Source: Cavenderia fasciculata
Taxonomy: Eukaryota > Evosea > Eumycetozoa > Acytosteliales > Cavenderiaceae
NCBI RefSeq assembly: GCF_000203815.1
Contig: NW_004457624.1
Coordinates: 2,418,001 to 2,482,000 of the forward strand
DNA: 64,000 nt
Reading direction: 5' to 3'
Shown here: one piece after another, positions 11,916 to 24,266 of the stretch
Numbering within the stretch: the first letter of the stretch is position 1
How the letters are laid out: every line of letters begins with the position of its first letter
The notes under the pieces: generated by a model
Told to the model about the DNA's origin: nothing
Database searches by the model: none
What the model saw: only the letters and a program-made list of their open reading frames with translations
Program-made: the position numbers and the translations under genes

Positions 11916-12590
11916 CTTGTTATATCTATCTATCTATCTATATATGACTACGAAAAAAGAATCTCTTCTCTCTCTCTCTCTCTCTCTTTGATGACTACTA
12001 AACTAATATTACAACAAAAATAAAATGAAAAGGTCTACAAGTATGATTTTTAATTCATAAATATCTTGTGTATTTATATGATGATGACAAGTTATTAATG
12101 TGTGTGTGTATGATTACAGAGCATACAAGCAAGACAGACAAACAGAAAGACAATGAAATCAAATTTCAGCAAAGAAAGAGGAAAAAGGAAAGGGTCTCAA
12201 AGTTTGAAAAACGTTGGTTTCATCTCTGTTGGGCAACACAACCAACTTAGAAAAAATCAACAAGTAGCCAAAGATTCTTGCCCATCCCGAAAGAGATTTT
12301 TCCCTTGCCCTTTCTCCGATAACATCATCTGAGATGTGAGTTTACTAATATAGAGAGAGATAGAGAATATATAGCACTACACAACATTGTGATTAATATA
12401 GATCTGACGGGCTAACCCCTACAACAGAACATAATCATTGATTATGATCCTGGGGAACCAAGCCTTATAACGAACAACCAATCAAATAGTCAGCAGCACT
12501 TTAGTAGTAGAGTAATTTAATTATGTCAATCATTATCCAGATATGGTAATAATCAATATTATATTATATTATATTTAATATTATTTAATA
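11916..12590. other. Intergenic region with possible structured RNA
   Basis: Upstream of the PH-G-alpha start, with a CT run (GA in the sense of that gene) at about 11970-11988. The interval 12260-12480 is clearly less AT-rich than its surroundings and contains the nested inverted repeat listed at 12405-12470. A 60-codon open frame at 12068-12250 has no protein-like character. Confidence 0.4.
12405..12470. other. Nested inverted repeat, candidate structured RNA
   Basis: Three complementary pairs nest around one centre: GGCT (12410-12413) with AGCC (12461-12464), CCCC (12416-12419) with GGGG (12452-12455), and ATAATCA with TGATTAT in the apical part (12431-12445). The result is a long irregular hairpin in a GC-richer island between genes. 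It is not a recognisable tRNA or spliceosomal snRNA. Either strand could be transcribed. It could also be chance folding. Confidence 0.3.
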
Positions 12591-13700
12591 TTATTTATTA
12601 TTTGATTCTTTTAGGTCTTGTTGTTTCATTATTAATTCCTTTTCTTTTAGAGAGTACATATTAGTGCCTCTTTCCAAAGATTCAACTACCAAACTAACCA
12701 AACGATCGTTTGACATGTTGGTGTTGCCTCTGAGTGTATCGATATCATCTCCAAATTGATCGGTCAATCTTTCAACAAAGAAATCTCTAAATGTTTGATT
12801 GATATCTGTTGTCTCTGATGCTAAAGCACTGTTGTCACCACCAACACCATTGCCATGGTTATTTAAAAGTTTATCCAATTTTGAAAAGCATTGTTGATTT
12901 TGTTTCATTATTTCCTTCCATAGTGTTAAATCACTATAAGAAGCTCCACCAAATGATAATTGTTGTAAAAGTAATGATATAGTATTGTTATTATTGTTAT
13001 TATTATTATTGGTTGATGTTGAAAATGTCATTAAATGATTTAAAAGTATTAATATTCTTGTTGATAGTGTACTGGTCTTGTCGATGAATGCATTCTTTTC
13101 TTCTTGTTTCTTTTTCTTTAATTTATTCTTATTTGCTAAATATTTTTAATATATGATAAGTTAGAATCATTGTATTATGGTTGGTTGGTTGGTTGTTATG
13201 AACAATGTACATACGATATTGAATATCATCCAAAGTATTAAATATTTTCTTTCCTAATGATTCCATTGTTGATATGAATTGATCGGTATTAAGATCTTTA
13301 GATTCATCCTCTTCATCTAAATCTCCTTCCAAATCATCTTCTTTATTATTTTCTTCTTCCTCTTCATCTTCATCTTTTTCTTTCATTTCAGTATCTGACT
13401 CTGACGATGATGACTCTGATTCTGATTCTGATGATGATTCATTCTTTTCTACTTTAGTTGGTTTCTTCAATTTTACATCCTTTTCTTTCTTTTCTTTCTT
13501 TTCTTCCTTTTCTTCCTCACTACTACTACTACTAGATTCACTGCTACTTGAATCAGACTCTGATTCTGAAGAGGATGAAGATGACGACTCTGATGATGAT
13601 TCTTCTTTCTTTACAATCTTTTTCTTTGGTCCATTATTTGATCCATTCTTTCCTTTTCTTTTGTTTCTCTTTTCATCTTCCTCTGATTCAGACTCTGAAG

Positions 13701-13731
<31 letters not shown>

Positions 13732-13860
13732 CGACTCTGACTCTGATGATTCCTCTTTCTTCTTTTGTGCTTTGGTTGTTGGTTTCTTCTTTACAACAAC
13801 TTCATCTTCACTACTACTACTAGTACTACTACTATCACTTTCACTTTCAGATGAAGACAT
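12591..13860 (-). CDS. Acidic Ser-rich protein with Rsa3-like C-terminal domain
   Basis: Two exons (13860..13215 and 13135..12591, phase-1 junction) give 396 residues. The first 200 residues alternate Ser/Glu/Asp blocks with Lys-rich blocks, as in nucleolar Nopp140/SRP40-type proteins with many possible CK2 sites. The C-terminal 60 residues (FRDFFVERLTDQFGDDIDTL then RLVSLVVESLERGTNMYS) match the pattern of ribosome assembly protein 3 (Rsa3), which in yeast acts in early 60S assembly in the nucleolus. Between them lies a basic KKKK helix and a poly-Asn run. I infer a nucleolar ribosome-assembly factor. The Rsa3 match is by motif pattern only. Confidence 0.7.
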
Positions 13861-13985
13861 CTTCTTTATTCTATCTATATTAATATATTATATACACTTG
13901 AAACTATCTAAATCATAGTTTGAGCCAAAAAGACGACTCGCGTCGTGTGTCGTTTTTTATTTTTTATTTTTATTTTTTAATTTAC
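13861..13985. other. Short spacer with small hairpin
   Basis: Contains ACGAC-TCGC-GTCGT near 13932 followed by a T-rich run on the plus strand, between the Rsa3-like gene start and the 3' end of the surface-protein gene. It may be a 3'-end or promoter element; function unknown. Confidence 0.3.
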
Positions 13986-16900
13986 TCATAGGGTTGTCAA
14001 CCCTATGAACAACATAGTCATCAATATAATTAGGAATGATGATGATGAAGATGGTAACAATCTATTAGAATGATTATCAATTGAATAACCATCAGGACAT
14101 TTCATAACAGTTACATCTTTTTGGAATTTACATCCTCTATCGGCATCGGCAATGTAGACGGTGTATTGTTTGCTTCGTAGCTTTTTAAATACATATCCAG
14201 AGACATTGTTGGCGGCTAGTTCAGACTCGGGGATGGAGATGACATAGTTTGACGAACCTCCAGTTGGTTGAACCACCATTTGTTCGCATACATTGGTATC
14301 GGTGATGACGTTTAGGTTGGTGACTCGAACACGGACATTGGTCGGTGGGAATGCTCTTCGACAGAATTGCTGTGTAATCGATACATTGAGTTGGAACGTA
14401 TTCTCTGGTAACCCAGTAATACTATTTCCATAGTACACATTACCACTGTTATTGGTTGCAATCATTAGGTTGAGTGGCTTTAAAGAGTGTGATTCAATAT
14501 TGATCCTTCCATCCAACATTGAACATCCTTCATCAGAGTAGACTGTGACGGTAGGTTCATCACTCTGTACAGATAATATGAATTGAGAGTTACAGTAAGG
14601 GTTGGTTAAATCCGACTCGTAGTAGTAGTAGTTTCCATTGGTCAGACGATTAATCGGTGCGCTTGTCAAGACTTGTCGAGAGTCTGTAGGCAGCAGGTAA
14701 ATCGAGTTGTTTGTACCCATGATAATACTGGCGTCACAACTACCCAAACACGTCTCTTTCGAGATATACGGGTAGATAGCAAACATCGGAGCAGGCGGCT
14801 CCACCACAATCACCGAAGAGTATCCCGTTAGAATATGTGTCCATTTAATTTGGATTGATGCATTCTGAGATGGAAGAATTGGTATTGTCACCATACCCTC
14901 CCAAGACGGTACAATGTTTTCAGGTCCAACCATTATTCTATACACATATGGATTATAATTGGGAAATTCAATAATCCAATTCATATTTCCACATGGTTGT
15001 ACAAGTTTATATTCTGGTGGTTGAGTAGTTTCTAAGAAGGAAAGAAAGTTAATATAAATATATAAGATACTCTCTTCTATTCTTTTGATTTACTTACTAT
15101 TAAAACCAATGGTAATATATGATTTACAATAATGATTGTATCCAATTTCCAAAACAGTCTCTCGGTCTAGAGCAAGACCGTAAACCCAACTTCTTAGTGT
15201 CGCGTGGTTGGGCGAAAAGAGTAGTGATGAATTGGGTGCACCAGATACCATCTTTATCGAGTCTAGTGAGAATACCTGTCTTGAAAAATCAATTAAAACA
15301 ACACCATCTTCTGATTGACTTGATAAAGGTTCTATGGCTATTGTCCAATTAAATTGTGCTAAAATAAAAAAAAGAAAAGAAAATAATAAATTAAATATTA
15401 ATATTTTTTTTTGAAACCATTATTATTATTAATATTAATATTATTTCTTTTTAGACATACGTGATAGGGTAGCAGTTTCAACAGCAAAATCAAAATAACA
15501 ATAATTGGCTTGAGCTAGTACATGTATTCTTTGAAATGGTGGAAGAGAATAGATGTATTGATAATCATAGCTAAATGATGCATTACCCTTGTCAAAGGTA
15601 ACATTTGTAGCGAGTAGTAGTCCCTTTGTTGAATTGAGACTCAGTTGAAACACTCCATCATTTAGAGTCGAACTGCAAGATGGATATCTCACCACATTCA
15701 TACCATATACCATGCCAACGGTATCGGTTTGAACAAATACATTAAATGTTCCCGATGAACAATTACTAACATATTCTATGGTGACAGGTCCTGATGCCTC
15801 CAACTCACCTTTTTCAAAATCCTCTCCATTTCCTCTTAACAAAGTGTACCTTTTATAATCTGGAACGGTTATCTTTCCATTTAAATCATTACAACTGTTA
15901 TGATATTGTTGTGGTTTAATTAAAATATATGGTTGATCTAAAAAATAAAAAGAAAAGGTAAATAAATATAATATCAATTTAATTTTGAATTCTACTACTA
16001 CTAAATATTTCATACCAATATTTGGAATACTAATTGAAGTATTATAAGCACATGCATTATCATATACAAATGACAATGATATATTTCCAGTCATACCGGT
16101 CAGATTATAATGAGAGGGACTTGATTCTTTAACTAGAATATTATTTGCATATAATGTATGTGTTCTATTTACATATGAATACACTCTAATAATAGTTCCA
16201 CGAGGTGATCCATATGTACAATTTTGACTTTGTGCAATGACTACTCCTACAGGTACTGCTGTAAATGCTAAAAATTAAACAAATAAATAAATAAAATAAA
16301 TACTTTAAGATACTAATTATTTTTTTTATATTTTATGACTTACAAGGAGAAACAAAAGTTAAATTTTGATTACTACAATGACCAAGTTTTAGAGGAATGG
16401 TATATCTTCGATTGGGGAAATAGGTATTGGTAGGTATAAAGGTTGGTGAGAAGGTGACATTTTCCAATTGAGGTGTAACTTTGATAGAAGTTGCATTGAA
16501 TGGACAGAATTGGTCATAGTATCCTGCAGTGTCAACAGTAAACGATACTTGACTAGAGTTGAATGGTTCCAGGGGATCTATTATGATTGTGGTGGTTACT
16601 GGCTTGACACAATCGGTATAACTAGAACCTACTATAGTACTAATCAAACTATAATTACCAGGTGAGAGAATGGAAAAGTTTCCATTGGATGAGAGTAGAG
16701 TGGTGGAACCAGTTTGAGAAGATACCAATTGTAGTGGTTGTTTAAACTCTAGGTAATTGACAATATTGAGTGATATTGAACCAAGGCAATCTTGACGAGA
16801 TTTTATAATCTCATAGACTGGTTTGGCAGTTGGCACGGTAAAATTTAATAGTGGCATATCGTTTGAATTGATTGGCATCAATACATAGGATATCCCTAAA

Positions 16901-18345
16901 TAAGCCAAGAATGTGTTGTTGGAGGATACCACAAATCCATATGGTCGTACACTACTTTTATCCATACCTTCTACTGTGGCTACCACACCATCACTACAAC
17001 TCTGTGGGAATCTTGACAACTTGAAACTAATTGGCATCACAGGACGTGGTGTTTTAAATGTTTGTGAAATTTGTCCACATCCATAGTTGTTGCTGGTGTT
17101 GTTAACATCTATCCAAGTTACTCTATAGTCTCTGTTGTTTAATAAAATGACAATACTAGAGTTGGACGGTGACAAGGGAGAAATGGTTTGATTTCGATCA
17201 TCAAATGTTTGAAAAAATGTAGTGTTTGTAAAAGTTGTCATCGTAGTGTTTCCAACTCGAACCATATAATTGACTTGTACATATCCCATTTGTGATTTAA
17301 CTGGTGTAAATGTGATTTCAATTGATGGCGTCGTAGTTGGTACTGTTACAGGTACCCTTTGTACTCCACAATTCCATGTACGAAATTCAAACATATAATC
17401 TCGTCCTCCTCTAACCGACATAAATCCATTAAATGTATTGTTTACTGTATATTGATTAGACGTATCATTATACAATTTTAAATCACTAAATCCACTAACA
17501 TTGAAAAGTGATATAGATCCATCAAATGATGAACAACTTGAAGGTTGAATTGTAAATGTTGGTGGATATTCTAAATAAATAGAAATAAAAAGAATGAGTC
17601 AATGTCAATATTTCAAGGTAGAATGTATTGAGTTGTGTTGTTGACACTACTACTTACGAACAAAAGGATTTGTTGAAGAGTATTGAGAAATATCGCATTG
17701 TTTCCCTGTTTCTAATTGAACGTTGAAAACAACATTGCCAAAAGGCACTGTGAATGATAGATTATCTTTAGAAAATGGTTGGTCTGTCGACATTCTTGCG
17801 GCAAAGACTGTGTTGGTACCGCTACTGTTCATACTAGACAGAGAATAGTTTACAAAAGAGTAGGGACATAGTCCATAGGGAATGGATGGGAGATGAGGTG
17901 TCTTGTAAGGTACGAGTAGTTTAAATTCTTTGCCGGGACATCTCGGACTGTATGCGCTGATATTGTAATAGGGTGAAAAGGGAGTAGCGGGGATATATAA
18001 TAGACCCTCCATCGATGTAGACGAATAGTTTCGGTATCCGTTATAGTCGGGTGAAATGTTGATCGTAGAGAATAGTTGTGCATTGACTATTCGAATGACT
18101 GCCTGTCGACACATATTGTAAATGTGACCGTCTGTACCCTCCACTTCCATCGGTGATAGTTGTACAGTCTCTGCTATAATTGAAAATGAACAATTCGAAT
18201 TGTCGCTTGCATTTACAAATGTTGATATTATTATAGGTGACGGCGATGATAATGGCGGTGGTATTACTAGTGTTGTCTGTGTAGTAGTATATATAAACAA
18301 TAACATCACTACCACCAATACTTGTAAATTTATATGTTTGTTCAT
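13986..18345 (-). CDS. Large secreted or GPI-anchored surface protein with repeated domains
   Basis: Six exons (18345..17658, 17570..16344, 16267..16016, 15937..15461, 15358..15098, 15031..13986), all with phase-1 junctions, encode 1316 residues. The N-terminus is a signal peptide (VLVVVMLLFIYTTTQTTLVI) and the C-terminus a hydrophobic stretch after a Ser run (FLIILMTMLFIGLTTL), typical of a GPI signal. There are dozens of N-x-S/T sites. The body repeats a module beginning with a cysteine and an acidic-Gly turn (SCSSFDGSISL, SCNDLNGKITV, SCSSTLNDGVFQL, GCSMLDGRINI), reminiscent of SprB-type beta-sandwich repeats of bacterial adhesins and of Ig-like surface proteins. The uniform intron phase would permit exon shuffling of modules. 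I infer a cell-surface adhesion or recognition role; no enzyme motif is seen. Confidence 0.82.
13987..14007. repeat. Perfect 10-bp palindrome across the stop codon
   Basis: CATAGGGTTG and CAACCCTATG flank a single T. The palindrome covers the last four sense codons and most of the TGA stop of the surface-protein gene, so it would form a tight hairpin at the end of the message. It is either a 3'-end signal or coincidence. Confidence 0.4.
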
Positions 18346-19040
18346 GGTTGTTTGTATTTGTATTTGTTATGCCTCTTGTTGTTTTAAAAATAATAAATAA
18401 ATAGATAAATAAGATAATATATAAAGGTTTATATATCTGTACTGTGTGTTGTTGTTGGTTGTTGTGTAATGATACAATGATAATGATAAAGAGAGTTGAG
18501 TTGTGAAAGTAATCGATCTAGTCTATTGTTGTAGTTATTTGTTGTTGTTTTAACATTTGAAACTCTGTTATAGTTGATGTGTAGTATCGGTATAGTATGG
18601 TATAGTAGTTGGGAGTATGGTATATGTTATATATATATATAACTCTGCACCAAAGTAAATAAATAAATATATAAAAGTATGAAACAATAAAGAAGAAGAG
18701 AATTGAAATAAACAAATGTCACATGTAACCAGCCAGTCGTGTTTTGTCCACCATCCGACAATATTGACAACCATGCAAGCAAGCAAGTCGTGCTCACCTG
18801 AGAGAGTGCAGCAAAGTTGGTTGTTAACATCCTACACGAAAGTTGGTTGGCCTACCTCCTCTTTTGTCCAAACCCAAATTTCAATCATTTTTTCACTTTT
18901 TTTAATTTTTGTACACAGATCTTTGAGCTCTTTTTTTTGTTCAAGCCTGTCCTGTCACCATCAAACATGACATGATCATCGTCATCACATCAGATAGATA
19001 GTAATACGTCGTACGAAACATTACATCAATCAATCAAATC
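18346..19040. other. Divergent promoter region
   Basis: Lies between the surface-protein gene (minus) and the SDR gene (plus). There is TA-rich DNA near 18627-18640 and a GC-richer block at 18716-18860 with repeated GTTGGTTG-like phrases. No gene is supported; open frames here lack coding character. Confidence 0.4.
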
Positions 19041-20103
19041 ATGTTGTCCTATATATCCTCATTCTTCTTATGGGTTGGTATCATTACCTTTGCCTCTTAC
19101 CTCAGTATGTACATAGATCATAATAGTATACTCATACTTTTGTTTAAAACAAAAAAACAAACACTAACACCCACCCCCCTTACATTACACTCTACAACCT
19201 TTTTGTATTTCTCTATTTCTACTATAAGTTCCAATTCTATTAGCAGCATTTAAATGGCAACCACAAGATTTAAAGAAAAAGTATAATGCCAAGTGGGCTT
19301 TGGTCAGTGGCTCGTCGAGTGGTATTGGCAGATCGGTTGCCAAGAAGCTCGCTCAACAAGGTTTGAATGTAGTGTTGGTTGCTTTGGAAGACGAAGCTTT
19401 GAAGGGTACCGTCAAGTCGTTGAAGCAAGAGTTCCCAAGCCTCGAATTCAGAGGTGTCGGTGTTGACTTGGGTCGTGTCGACGACACCTACTCGTACCTT
19501 GATATCATTGCCAAGGCTACCAACGACATTGACGTACAGATCCTCGTCAACAACGCTGGCTACATTCAATTGTCTGCCTTTTTCCGTGCACCTTTGAACA
19601 AGCAAATTGCCAACCTCGAATGCAACATGATGTCTCATGTCAAGCTCACCCATCACTTTGTCAGCAAGATGATCGAAAAGAAGTTAAAGGGATGTGTCAC
19701 GTTCACCTCATCGCAAGCTGCCTTTTTCCCAGCTCCATCATGTTCTACCTATGGTGGTGGTAAGTCTTTCCTTTCGGCCTTTGCTACATCGCTCTCGATC
19801 GAATGCTACAACTATGGTATCGACGTGTTCTGTTTGATGTCTGGTCCAATCCGTACCAACTTTTACGACAAGGCTCCCAAGCTCTCTGCCTTTAAGTTCT
19901 TCCACGCCATCTCTGACACTCCAGACTCTGCTGCCGATCTCATCCTCAGCGGTGTCGGTCGTATCACCTGGAGAGACAGCTCGCTCTTTACCGTCGCAAC
20001 CAGACTCCTCACCAAGATTGTTGACATGAACCTTTTGGTCGCCGGTATTGCTCGTGGTCAATCTCTCAGTTCTGATTTCAAGAATCATCCAGAACTTCGT
20101 TAA
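19041..20103 (+). CDS. Short-chain dehydrogenase/reductase, 3-ketoacyl-CoA reductase or 17beta-HSD type
   Basis: Exon 1 (19041..19104) gives a hydrophobic N-terminus (MLSYISSFFLWVGIITFASY) and exon 2 (19229..20103) the enzyme, for 312 residues. The acceptor TATAAG at 19228 was chosen over a TTAG slightly downstream because it gives a smooth IPILLAAFKWQPQ junction; the other would shorten the protein by five residues. The nucleotide-binding motif is SGSSSGIG, the NNAG motif is present, and the catalytic Ser...Tyr-x3-Lys is TSSQ...YGGGK. A membrane-anchored N-terminus plus this SDR core is the layout of ER 17beta-HSD12/very-long-chain 3-oxoacyl-CoA reductases. The substrate cannot be fixed from sequence. 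Confidence 0.88.
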
Positions 20104-20451
20104 ACCCAAAGATAAGATCCAAACCAAATCAAACCAAACCACACCAACTTCACTCATCACAAATGTATTTTATTTATATTTATTTCCCAAGGACTTCAAC
20201 TTCACACATAACAAATGAATGAATTCACTCGAGTCCAATATCAAGTAAATAAATATGTATGTTTTGTTTACAATAAATGATTAAACTGATGTAAATGTCA
20301 TGTATTATTATTCTTATTGTCGGTTTTGGTTCTCGTTTTTTTTTTGGTGGTGTGAAAAAACGAAAGATGGTTATTTGCAAAAATTGTACTTTATTCTTTT
20401 ATCGATTATCATCCTATGAATAATTGAGAGATAGAGAGATAGGATAAAGAC
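20104..20451. other. Spacer, 3' side of the SDR gene and promoter of SURF6
   Basis: AT-rich with a GA-rich stretch (gagagatagagagatagg) just before the SURF6 start. Nothing else is visible. Confidence 0.4.
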
Positions 20452-22320
20452 ATGGCAACTAATACTACCACGACGACTACCAATGCTGCTGCCTCGACTA
20501 CCAATAATAATAGAGCAAAGTCAATGATGGATAGATTAAAAGCAAACTCTAGTTGTATGTTGTTGTTGTTGTATATTCAATCAAGTGTTGACAAAGAAAG
20601 AAGACTAATTACATTATCTATCTATCTATTTAATATATAACTTTAGGGATGTCATCTATGATGGATACGATTAGAGATCCAGCTTCATCATCTTCAGTGT
20701 CATTCTCTACTAGATTGTTAACTGAACAACCATCACCAAAGGCAACAGCACCATCTACACCATTAAGAAATAGTGCAAAGAGTATTCCAACTACTACTAC
20801 TACCACTACAACTAGTACTGAACAACCATTGGGTAATCTCAATGCTGAATTGTTAAAACATAGTAATGGATCCAATACTACAGTAACTACTACAGTTGCT
20901 AGTAAAGTATCTGTACCATCAGCAGTTATCAATGTAGCATCTGTACCAGTCCCATCACAAACAACTCCAAGTTCAGAGTCTGGTGTAACACTTGATTTAC
21001 ATGGCAATTTAACATTGGATAATAGTAATAGAGCTCAATTAAGACAATTATTAACTGATATGAAATTAAAGAGACAATCAAACAAACCAAGTACAAATAC
21101 ACCATCAACATCGACAACTACAACAACTACTGTTGTCACCAATAATAATAATAATACAAAGAATAATAATAATAATACAACAGCAACAAAAGAGATTGTT
21201 GTTAAAAAAGAAGTACAACCAAACAAAAGATCAAAGAGTTCGGATGGATCGAAAAAGGATATTGTAACAAAAATTGTAGACAAAGAAGAAGAGGAATCAA
21301 CAACGACCACAACAACCACAACTATCAATGGAAACAACAAGAGAATTGTTGTCAAAAAGGAACAAGTTGATAGTGACGATGAAGATGAAGAAGAGGATGA
21401 ATATGAAAATGGTTTGGATCAACATGATGATGATGATGAAGAAGATGAGGATGACGAAGATGACGAGGATTATGAAGATGATGAAGATGAAGAGGAGGAG
21501 GATGATGAAGAAGAAGAAGAAGAAGAGGAGGAGGATGAAGAAGAAGAAGGATCTGAAAAGAATAAGATTAATGTATGTTGTTTTTGCCATTCACCAGAAA
21601 TAGAAATAGAAAAAAACAAACAAATTAATATTAATCTATTTGTATATTTATATTTGTATATTTGTATTTATTTATTTATTTATATTGTAGGGAGATGATA
21701 TTCAATTTAGTACATTTGATTTTACAACTGGAAAACCTTTACCATCATATCTTACACAACTACGTACCAAACATAAAATGTCAAAAGAGGAATTGTTAAA
21801 GAGAGCACAGTTGCGCGAAAAGATTATAAAGCGAGCCAAAGAGACTGGCGAAGGATTAGAGATTGCACAAACGTTAAAGTGGGCATCGGCACTAGACAAG
21901 GCCAAGGGTGTCAAGATCAAGGACAATGTCAAGATGATCAAAAAGTCAATCAAACGTGACCAAAGCAAAAAGTTCAAGAGTGCCAGAGAATGGAACCAAA
22001 GAAAGAGAGATGCCGAATCTACCAAGAGTGGTAAAATTAAAAAGAGAGAAGACAATATCAATGCCAAGATCCAAAGAAAGAAAGATAAACGTATGGGTAT
22101 CAAACCACCAAAACCAAAGAAAAACAATAATGCAAAGGATAAAAAGGATAAAAAGGGTGGTCCTGGAGGAGGTGATAAATCATCCTCAGGAGGCAGTGGT
22201 GATCAAAAGAAGAGAGCAGGTTTCGAAGGTAAAAAGAGAACTTTCCTTAATAAAAATAATAATTTATTTTATTTTCAATTTAAATATACAAAATATACAT
22301 ATAATTATATGAATCATTAA
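20452..22320 (+). CDS. surf6: SURF6/Rrp14 nucleolar ribosome-biogenesis protein
   Basis: Three exons (20452..20554, 20647..21572, 21691..22320) give 552 residues. The middle region is low complexity, with Thr/Asn runs and a long Asp/Glu block ending exon 2. The C-terminal 180 residues are the SURF6 domain: basic coiled helices with the family phrases DDIQFSTFDF, KWASALDKAKGVKIKDN, RKRDAESTKSGK, KREDNINAKIQ and the closing RAGFEGKKRTF. SURF6 and yeast Rrp14 act in 60S and 40S pre-rRNA processing in the nucleolus. The last 15 codons after the GFEGK motif are AT-rich and of doubtful value, and an unrecognised 3' intron is possible. A GA-rich tract lies upstream of the start. Confidence 0.88.
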
Positions 22321-22947
22321 TTAAATTTCATTGTCAATTGAATCTCAAATCAATTAATTTATTAATATTAAATTCGATGAATAAAAGAAAGGAAGGCCAA
22401 CAAGACTATCATCAGATTCATGTGTCAGGGATGTTTTTTTGTTCTGGTTCTCTCTCTAAACTCGCAATTAGCCATTCCTTTTTTGGTCAGACGAAATTGT
22501 TTGTTTTTTGACAATTCACCCCATAACCTCATCTTTCGTCATGACTGTGTTGTGTTGCTTGAACATTCTTTTATTTTCAAGGGCAATTGGAAGGAAGGAC
22601 CGTTTCATCAAACTGTCTCACCCCCTTTAATCGATTCATTGTTAACATTTAAAATTATTATTATTCATTCATTGTATAAATTTATTTATTTATTTATTTC
22701 TATCTATCATCATACCTCGCAAATTCATTTCATTGTTTTTTTTAATTAATTAATTTTTTAATTTAAAACATTATTACGAGAAAAAGATTATTCAAAAATT
22801 TCAGCGCGGTTATAGTACATATTATCTCGCAATTCAAACTTTTAATTAATTAATTAATTTATAACTACAACACAACTGACCATTTAGACATTGCATTTTA
22901 TCTTTTTAATATATATCTAAACTTTAAAATAACACACAATAACAATA
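22321..22947. other. Promoter region of alpha-SNAP
   Basis: A moderately GC-rich block at 22430-22640 is followed by T-rich sequence with TTAATTAATTAA motifs at about 22745 and 22845. No coding sequence is supported. Confidence 0.4.
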
Positions 22948-23934
22948 ATGGGAGACGAAGCAAAAGCAAAAGAGTTCTTGGACAAGGCAGAGAAGAAAGC
23001 AAAGTCTGCAAGCAGCGGATTAGGAAAGTTGTTTGGTGGAGGTAGCAGCAAGCTAGAAGATGCTGCCGACGAGTTTACAAAGGCTGGTAATCTATATAAA
23101 ATGGCAAAGAAGTGTATGTCTTTAAACAAACTCAACCCCAAAACCAATCCAAACCTAACATTTATACATATCAATACTAACATATCAATCTATCTATCTA
23201 TCTATCTATCTTTAAATATTTAAGGGGACCAAGCAGGAGCAGCATTTCAAAGAGCAGCAGAATGTTATATAAAGAGTAGTAAACATGATAGTGCACAAGC
23301 ATACATTAGTGCAAGTCAATGTTTTAAAAAGGGTAATGTGAGCAGTGCAGTCACCTGTCTCAAGGCAGCCATTGAATACTACACAGATGAAGGTCGGTTT
23401 GCTATTGCTGCCAACCACCAAAAGGAGTTGGCAGAGATGTATGAAGCCGAGGGAGACTTGGACCAAGCCTGTCAATGCTATCAGACGGCAGCCGACTTTT
23501 ACGAGGGTGAGAGCAGTTCAGTGTCGTCACAACAATGTCTACTCAAGATTGCCCAGATCTCTGCACAATTGGAACGTTTCGAAAGAGCTATAGAGATTTA
23601 TGAAAAGGTGGCTGCTGGTTCATTGGACAATAATCTCAAGCAGTTTGGTGTCAAGGAATACTTTTTACGTGCCATTCTCTGTTATTTGGCCAACGATGAT
23701 TTGGTCGGTGGCGAGCGTGCCCTCCAACGTTACAAGGACATGCAAGCTTCGTTTTCATCGTCTCGCGAGTGTCGTCTTTTAGAGGACATCATCGCTGCTT
23801 GCAGAAAGAATAATGTCGAGGAGTTTACCGATGCCATCGGTGAATTTAACAGTGTCACTCAACTAGACGCTTGGAAAACTGCTGTTCTCCTTAAAGTAAA
23901 ACAAACTCTTACAAAGGAAGAATCAGTTCAGTAA
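22948..23934 (+). CDS. snpA: Alpha-SNAP, NSF attachment protein
   Basis: Exons 22948..23113 and 23225..23934 encode 291 residues, the usual alpha-SNAP length. It opens with DEAKAKEFLDKAEKKAKS and continues with the TPR-like helix pairs of the family: DEFTKAGNLYKMAKKW, AAFQRAAECY, AAIEYYTDEGRFAIAANHQK, IAEMYE-type repeats, RAIEIYEKVA and the C-terminal DAWKTAVLLKVKQTL. The last Leu-rich stretch includes the penultimate leucine region that activates NSF. The protein bridges SNARE complexes to NSF for disassembly after fusion. The single intron interrupts a Trp codon after KK. A second, diverged copy lies at 44858-45886. Confidence 0.95.
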
Positions 23935-24266
23935 AATGAAAAGAAAAAGAAAAAGAAAATGATGGAAAAGAAATTAAATTTAATTAAAACCCAACCCAAC
24001 CCAACCAACCAACCAACATTATATAAATATATTTATACGCAACTCTCCTCTATATAATTAATTAATTAATTAATAATACAATATTAATATTATTTCCTGA
24101 ATTGATTTAATTTTAATTTATATATTCTTTAAAAAAGTAAAGGAGGGATTTGGTTTGACATCGATCTTTTCATAAATTGATTGATGTGGAGCAGTCAGTT
24201 CGGGTATGCATTATTTTTTTTGTCATCCTCAAAGAATGGTGATCAGTGCGTTTCTTTAATCAATCA
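23935..24266. other. Spacer downstream of alpha-SNAP
   Basis: AT-rich with CCAACC repeats near 23990-24015 and TTAA repeats at 24057-24075. No gene is visible. Confidence 0.4.

Noticed and set aside
12068-12250. 60-codon open frame on the plus strand
   Set aside because: Low complexity, Lys/Glu rich and without intron or homolog-like motif; it lies in spacer next to a possible RNA element.
18716-18970. 84-codon frame upstream of the SDR gene
   Set aside because: No protein-like character and no splice support; treated as promoter DNA.
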